Assembly (NCBI GenBank): GCA_001313065.1
Contig: BBFD01000063.1
Coordinates: 1-15,901 of the forward strand
Direction: 5' to 3'
DNA from: Silvimonas sp. JCM 19000
GTDB lineage: Bacteria; Pseudomonadota; Gammaproteobacteria; Burkholderiales; Chitinibacteraceae
Length of the DNA stretch: 15,901 nt
In this document: positions 15,227-15,901 of the stretch, one piece after another
How positions within the stretch are numbered: the stretch's first letter is position 1
Layout of the letters: each line of letters opens with the position of its first letter
Notes under the pieces: generated by a model
Seen by the model: only the letters and a program-made list of their open reading frames with translations
Told to the model about the DNA's origin: nothing
The model's database searches: none
Position numbers and translations under genes: made by a program

Positions 15227-15901
15227 ATGGCTGCCCGCATCCCCGATCAAAGCGCCCATGAGCGAGCCCCAACTGTTTTTTTTATTTCCGATCTGCATCT
15301 CAGCCCCGATGACATCGCGGGCACCGAGCGTTTGAGCATTTTGTGCGCCACAGCGCCACGCATGCCAGCCAGCTGTATATCCTGGGCGACTTGTTTGAAG
15401 CCTGGATAGGCGACGATCAACTGACCGAACCGTATTACCACCGCATCGCCTCGTTGCTGGCCGATCTGAGCCACCGCGGCGTGCAGGTGTTCTTTATGCC
15501 GGGCAACCGCGACTTTCTGTGTGGCCGCCGCTTTGCCCGTAGCGCCGGGCTGACCCTGATCCCCGATCCGCAGCCGATCAAACTGCCCGACGGCACGCCG
15601 GTGTTGCTGGCGCATGGCGATGCTTATTGCAGCGATGACGCCGCTTATCTGCGCTTTCGCAAAATCGTGCGCAATCCGCTGCCGCAATGGATCTGGCTGG
15701 CCCTGCCCTATCGCTATCGCTATGGCAAAGCCGTGGCCTTGCGCCAGCGTTCCAGCGCCATGAACCAGCAAAAAAAAGATCGCACCATCATGGATGTGAA
15801 TCGCGACACCGTCGCCGCTGCCATGCGCGCGGCCGGCGTGCAAACCCTGATCCACGGCCACACGCATCGGCCGGCGCGCCACGTCGAAGCGGCGGGTACG
15901 C
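15227..15901 (+). CDS. lpxH: UDP-2,3-diacylglucosamine pyrophosphatase LpxH, partial
   Basis: LpxH is the peripheral inner-membrane metallophosphoesterase that cleaves UDP-2,3-diacylglucosamine to lipid X and UMP in lipid A synthesis. All metal-binding motifs are present in order: ISDLHLS, GDLFEAWIGDD, MPGNRDFL, LLAHGDAYCSDD and HGHTHRPARH. The 3' end is cut by the window. One T is missing at 15331-15333 (four expected: TERFEHFVRHS), so the written frame stops at 15409. The start is uncertain: the ATG at 15227 is in frame but has no ribosome site and abuts the upstream terminator. The ATG at 15258 would give MSEPQLFFISDLHLS if the 8-T run at about 15281-15288 is really six, in line with other runs here. 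Confidence 0.92.

Noticed and set aside
1..15901. Mass pseudogene formation or programmed frameshifting as the cause of the broken genes
   Set aside because: The breaks hit essential genes, sit almost only at homopolymers and go in opposite directions for A/T and C/G runs, with protein sequence otherwise conserved on both sides. Sequence error explains all of this.
1..15901. CRISPR array, insertion sequence, toxin-antitoxin pair or defence system
   Set aside because: I saw no regularly spaced direct repeats, transposase with terminal repeats, or recognisable toxin, antitoxin or defence proteins on either strand.

Overview
The window is a moderately GC-rich bacterial chromosome segment of mostly housekeeping genes. 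The order rplM, rpsI, argC, DUF6776-like protein, bactofilin, erpA, the coq7-type ubiquinone hydroxylase and the ppiA-ppiB-lpxH cluster point to a betaproteobacterium, most likely Neisseriales. That placement is inferred from gene order and protein similarity, not measured.

Layout. From 1 to 1533: the 3' end of rsmJ (+), a serine-recombinase-like protein that has lost its catalytic residues (-), an AT-richer stretch without a convincing gene, and a tRNA-Asn(GTT) (-) with clear promoter and terminator. From 1613 to 5926 (+): an AsmA-like membrane-anchored protein, ygfZ, fabI and a YafJ-type glutamine amidotransferase. From 5952 to 11487 (-): an unrecognised membrane protein, a rutE-like nitroreductase, erpA, bactofilin, a DUF6776-like coiled-coil protein and argC, then rpsI and rplM as a separate ribosomal operon. 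From 11848: an OsmC-family protein (+), a formate/nitrite transporter (-) with a perfect FNR box upstream, coq7 (-), then ppiA, ppiB and a partial lpxH (+).

The dominant oddity is quality. Most genes, including the essential rplM and fabI, are broken by single-base length changes. Nearly all reconcile with two rules: A/T runs of six or more are one or two bases too long, and short C/G runs (CCC, GGG, GG) are one base too short. After correction every gene reads through with the family's expected length (RutE 196 aa, L13 142 aa, FabI 260 aa). I read this as sequencing or assembly error, so those genes are annotated as CDS over their full span, with shift positions in each entry. Lengths called 'corrected' assume these repairs.

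Functionally the window carries translation and rRNA modification (rsmJ, rplM, rpsI, tRNA-Asn), Fe-S cluster handling (erpA, ygfZ), envelope and lipid synthesis (fabI, lpxH, AsmA-like, bactofilin, ppiA), arginine biosynthesis (argC), ubiquinone synthesis (coq7) and anaerobic anion transport. I found no CRISPR array, insertion sequence, prophage or clear new multi-gene system. The best biological leads are the catalytically dead recombinase homologue beside tRNA-Asn and the FNR-box transporter promoter.
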